A stretch of 64,000 bases of DNA, from assembly GCA_038049695.1 (NCBI GenBank), contig CP142461.1, forward strand, positions 32,185,001 to 32,249,000. The letters run 5' to 3'. This document shows, piece after piece, positions 59,490 to 64,000 of the stretch; the first letter of the stretch is position 1, and every line of letters starts with the position of its first letter. This DNA is from Cinnamomum chago. Its lineage: Eukaryota > Streptophyta > Magnoliopsida > Laurales > Lauraceae. Below the pieces are notes generated by a model. That model did no database searches, was not told where the DNA came from, and saw only the letters and a program-made list of their open reading frames with translations. The translations under genes and the position numbers were made by a program.

Positions 59490-60074
59490 CTGCATAACCA
59501 ACTAGACTAGTGAACACAACTACAGAAGCAGAGCAGGAGAGATTTGTATCAAGCCTCAATGAAACAAGATTAAGAAACTATACAGTGAAACTGGAAGACA
59601 GTGATCAAGATTTAAACAGAATAAAAGACAGGAAAGATTTGTATCAAGCCTCAACAAAACAAGATTAAGAAACTATACAGTGAAACTGGACGACAATGAT
59701 CAAGATTTAAACAGAATAAAAGATAGAAAAACCACCAGAGAGTTGTAGAGTATCGTTTTGGCAGGAGCAGGTAGATTACTAAACATCATTGGCGCATACT
59801 TTTTGGTCATATTAATCAATTTATCATATAATACCCCTATACAAGACGAAAGAATCATTCCTGATGTTGGTTATAACCCCTAACCTTCTGGATGCATTTA
59901 TTTATTTTGTGGTTGAAATGTGTTTTTTTTAAAGGAATTTTTTACTAAATATCATTGGTGCAAAATTCTTGGTCATATGATTTATTTATTTATTATTATT
60001 TTTCTGTGATTAAAAGTTCATTCCTTTATCAATCCCAAATTGTATAGGCAGTGTAGTTCAGCTCATCATCAGAT

Positions 60075-60128
<54 letters not shown>

Positions 60129-62117
60129 GAAATGACAATTGACACTTTGTTCACAACAGCATTGTAAATCATGATCAGTAAACTAGTTGCTAGGGTCCAA
60201 CTTGGCTGATCACGTTAGTTGAGTAACTAGCAACAAGCCATTTTCAAAAATATATTAAACACTAGAACATGATAGATTGGAATGGAGAAACATAATTCAT
60301 GTAGCGGACCCCAACATAGTTGGGACAAGACTTTGATGAGGATGATATTAAACACTAGAAAGGAAAATATACAAAGAGAGAAAGCAAGTAGGAAACAAAA
60401 GATAAAGAAAAAGGCTGGGGAGTAAATAATACATCCCAACCAAATCAGAGAGAAGAAAATACTAAAAGGGACAAACTAGAGAGAAGCCCCTCTCTTAGCC
60501 AAAACATCAGCCTCTTCATTCGCTGAATGAATAATGTGCCTAAATTCGACCACCAAATCCAAAGATAAGAACTTAATTTCATTGGGATAAAAATAGAACT
60601 TGGAAGGGCCCTTAGCAGAATTCGACACCCAAGAGATAGCATTGAAAGAATCACATTCTATGATCAACAGATGCCAGAATGAGACTGTAAATAACCTTAG
60701 AGTTTCAAGGATCGCAAAGACTTCAGGACTGACACATACCTTCTTTAACTTCTTGGTTTATAATGAAATTATATACAAAGCAAGAAATTAAAAAAGACAC
60801 ATACAGGACAGAAGGATAAAGTAGACTGTGCCTTGGATTAAGTGTAATATAAGCGTATATTAATAACTTAGGGCCACTTGTTTAGTCAGAATTGAATTCC
60901 TGCAATTGACAAGCGACGCCTTTGCCATCAAAGGGGCTTAAAAGTGGAGGATTCAAAAAGGCCATCACATAATCTCCCCTCTGGCAAGAAGTGACTATCC
61001 ACCCATCATCCCAGTAAATTAAATGCTAAGAAAGTGAAGGTCCTATATGTATCTCCTCCGTATACCCTTCACTTCTTTTCTTCCTATTACTCCATAAAAC
61101 CCACTTTACTTAATTCCTAGGAATTCGATACCAATGGGCACTTAAGTAACATATGATTTACCAAATTCTATATTTCACCAGTGATCAGCAGAGTCAGCTG
61201 TCACATCCCGATTGTGCATATTCCAGGTGCACATCAGCTTGATTGGTCTTGCCATCGTTCTGGGTTGAACCATGGAAGTCATAGGTCAAGTTGGTGAGTG
61301 TTCAAACCATGTGGTGAATAGATTAATTTGGTGATTGCTCAAGTGCACTGCATTTGGTGCTAGGGAGATGACAACTTGGCATCACCCAAATTCTACCTCA
61401 CAGAAGGTCAGAGAGAGACATTGCATTGTTTATTGCTGATGCATTTAGCAATGCAGGCAAGTTTTGGTGCAAACTAACCAATGGCCAAACTTAATTCTCT
61501 CCATCATGTAAATACCTGACATCTCTGAACTAGCTTTAACACCACATTTGGAGGTTGAAGATGCAGGGAAAGCATCCCGATACATGGACTTCCACTCTTT
61601 ACCTCTCCACATCAATATCTCCTCCTGGTCAAAAGAAAGGAGGACACAAGGAACCAGCTCCTGTGAAACAACAATAAGCAGACTCATTAAATCAATCTGG
61701 TTGAAGATAAGCAGACCGAACAAGCAAATTGGGACACTAAAATTCATATTCTGGTGCATCTGGACTTATCAAGAATCAACATTACTTTATTAAAATATAA
61801 GTTATGAAGCAAACTGCTTGGTTGTACTAATAAAAGTGACAAAAATGGATTAGCCTCTGGCTTACTAAAATAAAAACTAGCACATTGTTCTAAATGTTAC
61901 AATGCCTACTAAGAAAACAAAAACGCCAACCAACATCTCTGACTTCCTATGCATGAGAGAACTAGAAGCTAGCCAAAAGCTCCACAAACCTTAAGCTTGG
62001 CACCTATCTTTTTGTAGTCACTGGGATCAAGTCCTTGGCAGTTAATTTTCACCAAAGGGCTACCTTCAAAAGCATTCCTCACATCCTTTACAAGAGTGAA
62101 ATATATTCCATTTTTTG
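59089..62117 (-). CDS. CRS2-associated factor (CAF1/CAF2-like), CRM-domain organelle splicing factor, last three exons
   Basis: Minus-strand exons 61990-62117, 61516-61660 and 59089-59489 join in frame across GT...AG introns, giving 223 residues plus a stop. The first two encode the end of a CRM RNA-binding domain: [35 protein letters not shown], then [20 protein letters not shown] and KEWKSMY. The last begins with [20 protein letters not shown] and [20 protein letters not shown], continues through an acidic [21 protein letters not shown] stretch, and ends [19 protein letters not shown]. This C-terminal layout fits CRS2-associated factors, which with the CRS2 protein splice chloroplast group II introns. 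The transit peptide and first CRM domain lie beyond the right edge. I cannot separate CAF1 from CAF2. Confidence 0.85.
59541..59730. repeat. 95-bp tandem duplication in the last intron
   Basis: Units 59541-59635 and 59636-59730 share GATTTGTATCAAGCCTCAA and AACTATACAGTGAAACTGGA, with four or five differences. It begins 51 bp upstream of the last exon's acceptor. Confidence 0.93.
60075..60125. repeat. (GA)n microsatellite
   Basis: About 24 GA units with one interruption, inside the last intron of the CRM-domain gene. Confidence 0.95.
60275..60347 (+). mobile_element. LINE 3' tail fragment
   Basis: GATTGGAATGGAGAAACATA, then GCGGACCCCAACATAGTTGG and CTTTGATGAGGATGAT form the plant LINE 3' end also seen at 37125-37195. 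Confidence 0.65.
60476..60740 (-). pseudogene. LINE-type RNase H fragment
   Basis: A frame reading [20 protein letters not shown] ... [20 protein letters not shown] matches the RNase H domain found at the end of plant LINE ORF2 (the Asp of ECDS and of EADVLAK are kept). The upstream part [17 protein letters not shown] is in frame. It lies in the last intron, in the same orientation as the CRM-domain gene. Confidence 0.75.
60873..61140. mobile_element. Tourist-like MITE relative in the CRM-gene intron
   Basis: GGGCCACTTGTTTAGTCAG at the left and AATTCGATACCAATGGGCAC at the right form an imperfect inverted repeat. The body resembles 15240-15560 and 38628-38885. Confidence 0.42.
61516..61660 (-). 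CDS. CRM-domain gene, exon n-1
   Basis: 145 nt from acceptor TTTCACAG to donor GTATTT. It encodes [20 protein letters not shown] and on to EMS plus one base. Confidence 0.88.
61990..62117 (-). CDS. CRM-domain gene, exon n-2
   Basis: It follows acceptor CCTGTGCAG, starts with two bases of a split codon and ends in phase 0 (AKLK) at donor GTTTGT. Confidence 0.85.
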
Positions 62118-63120
62118 CTGCACAGGAAAAGAAAATATCATAATCTGCATGTTCTTATGAAACTTGCATCTTAGAAAGGCAAGATATATTCTCCGATCAG
62201 TTTTAAATAATACGATAACAAGCAAGATATATTTGAGTGCAGGACTACAAGTTCCCTGCAAATTTCTAAAAAAAAAAAACAAGTGCTACTTTCAACACTT
62301 CCTCTTGGCTTAATATAGGTTCAAGAAGAGAGATGATGCTGGAAGGGGAAGGAATTAGTGGCAAAGGTCAAAACCCAGATGAAAGGTTGAGAACAATCTG
62401 GGAAACAGCACCCTGAAATGCGCATAACCACAAGTGAATAATATCTCTAAAACCTTAAGTAATAGAGAGAGTGTCACAAAGGGCTTACATGCTTAATTAA
62501 AGGGAAGGGTAGACTGACTGGCTCAACATGGAGTAAGACAGCTAGGATAACTTAATACGGATAAGGATAGTGGCAGGGTTAAGACTTAAGATACGGCTCT
62601 GCACTTCCCAAATTTAGGGCATGGATACGAGACTGCTATCCCATTCATAACAAGAAATTTCCCATGCGGTATTAAGATTTTTATTCAAAGTACTACTTTC
62701 AAGTTTCAACACCTATAGTGCATCTTCCAAACAAAATGACATTCTCACCAAGAGAGGCTGTCCGAAAATGGGCTACCGGATCATGAGTCAGATCAACACC
62801 AAGGCCCATAGCCAGCTCAAGGCCAATTTTGCATAGATCTATACAAAAGGAAGCCCATTGGGCCCAGCTTGTTGAGAGAATAAATCGATCAAGATTTACC
62901 TTTGGAATGGTAAAATCAAGAATAAATCTATAGACTAGAGATTTCTCAAGTTTTATCTATGTAAATCACCAGATATTTACTAATTTTTAGAGTCGTTCAT
63001 ATTATAGAATCTTATCAGGATTGATAATTCAAAGAATCCAATCTAATCATGATTTAGAGAGAAACAAATCAAAGGGATTTGCTCAAGACATTGTATAAGT
63101 ACATATTCTCTTCTTTCTAA
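62118..63120 (-). other. Upstream intron of the CRM-domain gene, nothing recognised
   Basis: No further exon was found between 62118 and the right edge, so this intron is longer than 1.8 kb. Confidence 0.6.
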
Positions 63121-63964
63121 GGGCCCGTTTGGAGGTTTACAAAATAAAATATTTACAGATTTAAATATTACAAGAATAAATTAGTATAGAATAGAATAAT
63201 GCAATATTATAATATTTTTCCTGTTTGGCAATTTTTGAAGAATATTACAGATTTTAAACTGAGTTGTTTGGAAGGTGCTATGATTAAAGTAAATTACATT
63301 CTTATAATAATTTTTATTAAATATTTTAATTTATATGTAATTTACCACGTCTGGATAAAAAAGTAGTGTGGTAAAGTAAAGCTCAACCGCCATGTTTTTT
63401 TTACCATAAGATACTTTTCTTTTATCACATAAAACCATGGTAAAGTATAGTAAAGTAAAAGTCAATACAAAAAACAACTACTTTACAACTCTCTCTCCCA
63501 CTTTGCTTTACCACGTACTTCATTTCACATTACTTTACCTCACCTTTTACCTTGATATGACATCAATATTTATTTTACTTTACCACACCTATAAATAAGT
63601 CACTTTTTGTTTACCATATATAACTACGATAAATGTGATAAAGTAAAGTAAAAAAAAAGAAACTACTTTACCATTCATTCTCACTTTACTTCACCATATA
63701 CTTTATCCCACCTTTACTTTACCCCACATTTACCGTGCTGTGACATTTACTTTTACTTTACTTTACCATATATGCAAACAAACACAGCAAGCTGGATTTG
63801 GTGAACTAAAGTCTTTACTTTACTCTACCATGTTGTAATCGTCATTTTTAAAGATTCTTATCTTGTAGAAAGTTTTCTACATGGGTGAGCTGTAGGAGAA
63901 AATATTGAGCTTTTCGAAAGAAAAGAATCTTTTCTTCAAATTTTTCTTGGATTACCAAACGCAC
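63121..63964. mobile_element. Element with repeated TTTACTTTACC blocks
   Basis: The left end GGGCCCGTTTGGAGGTTTAC and the right end read inward, TGCGTTTGGTAATCC, pair loosely. About 63350-63830 contains two or three imperfect copies of a block with TACTTTAC, TTTACCAC and TGACAT. No coding sequence. Confidence 0.42.
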
Positions 63965-64000
63965 AAGATTTTCTTTTTTAGAAAATGAAAGATTATATTC

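Noticed and set aside
1..64000. CRISPR arrays, prokaryotic operons, ribosome binding sites
   Set aside because: The window is plant nuclear DNA. All short repeats seen are transposon ends, microsatellites or tandem duplications.

Overview
The window is nuclear DNA of a flowering plant. Three intron-containing plant genes (an ATG8, a SAM synthetase and a CRS2-associated CRM-domain splicing factor) lie in AT-rich sequence crowded with plant transposons. I cannot name the species. The coding regions are visibly richer in G+C than their surroundings.

Layout. 1-6311 is the 3' part of an Athila-type Ty3/gypsy element: an integrase with an intact catalytic triad but an in-frame stop, a noncoding tail, a polypurine tract and a long 3' LTR, which is split by a small Helitron and by two nested hAT elements. 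6312-11200 is intergenic with one clean hAT MITE. 11204-11543 is a small gene for a probable secreted Gly/Pro-rich protein. 14044-26699 (minus strand) is a five-exon ATG8 gene of the H/I type, encoding 118 residues and ending in glycine. Its second intron is about 11.5 kb and holds a Tourist-like element, a gypsy element with two LTRs inside it, and inverted and direct duplications inside that. 26700-46170 is a transposon field: Helitrons, a decayed hAT family with CGGTATCGG-type subterminal repeats, a LINE fragment, MITEs, and a Cassandra-like remnant without its 5S part. 46178-50400 is a SAM synthetase gene with a TATA box, a leader exon, a 1.8-kb leader intron and an uninterrupted 393-codon CDS. 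50400-58530 is again repeats, including a G-rich tandem duplication and nested hAT copies. 59089-62117 (minus) holds the last three exons of the CRM-domain gene, which continues beyond the right edge.

The three recognised genes belong to unrelated processes: autophagy, the methyl-donor supply and organelle group II intron splicing. They share only the neighbourhood. The most distinctive features are structural: the large TE-built ATG8 intron, the rearranged gypsy interior, the 5S-less Cassandra-like palindromes and the self-nested hAT family. I found no prokaryotic system, CRISPR array, rRNA gene or convincing tRNA gene.
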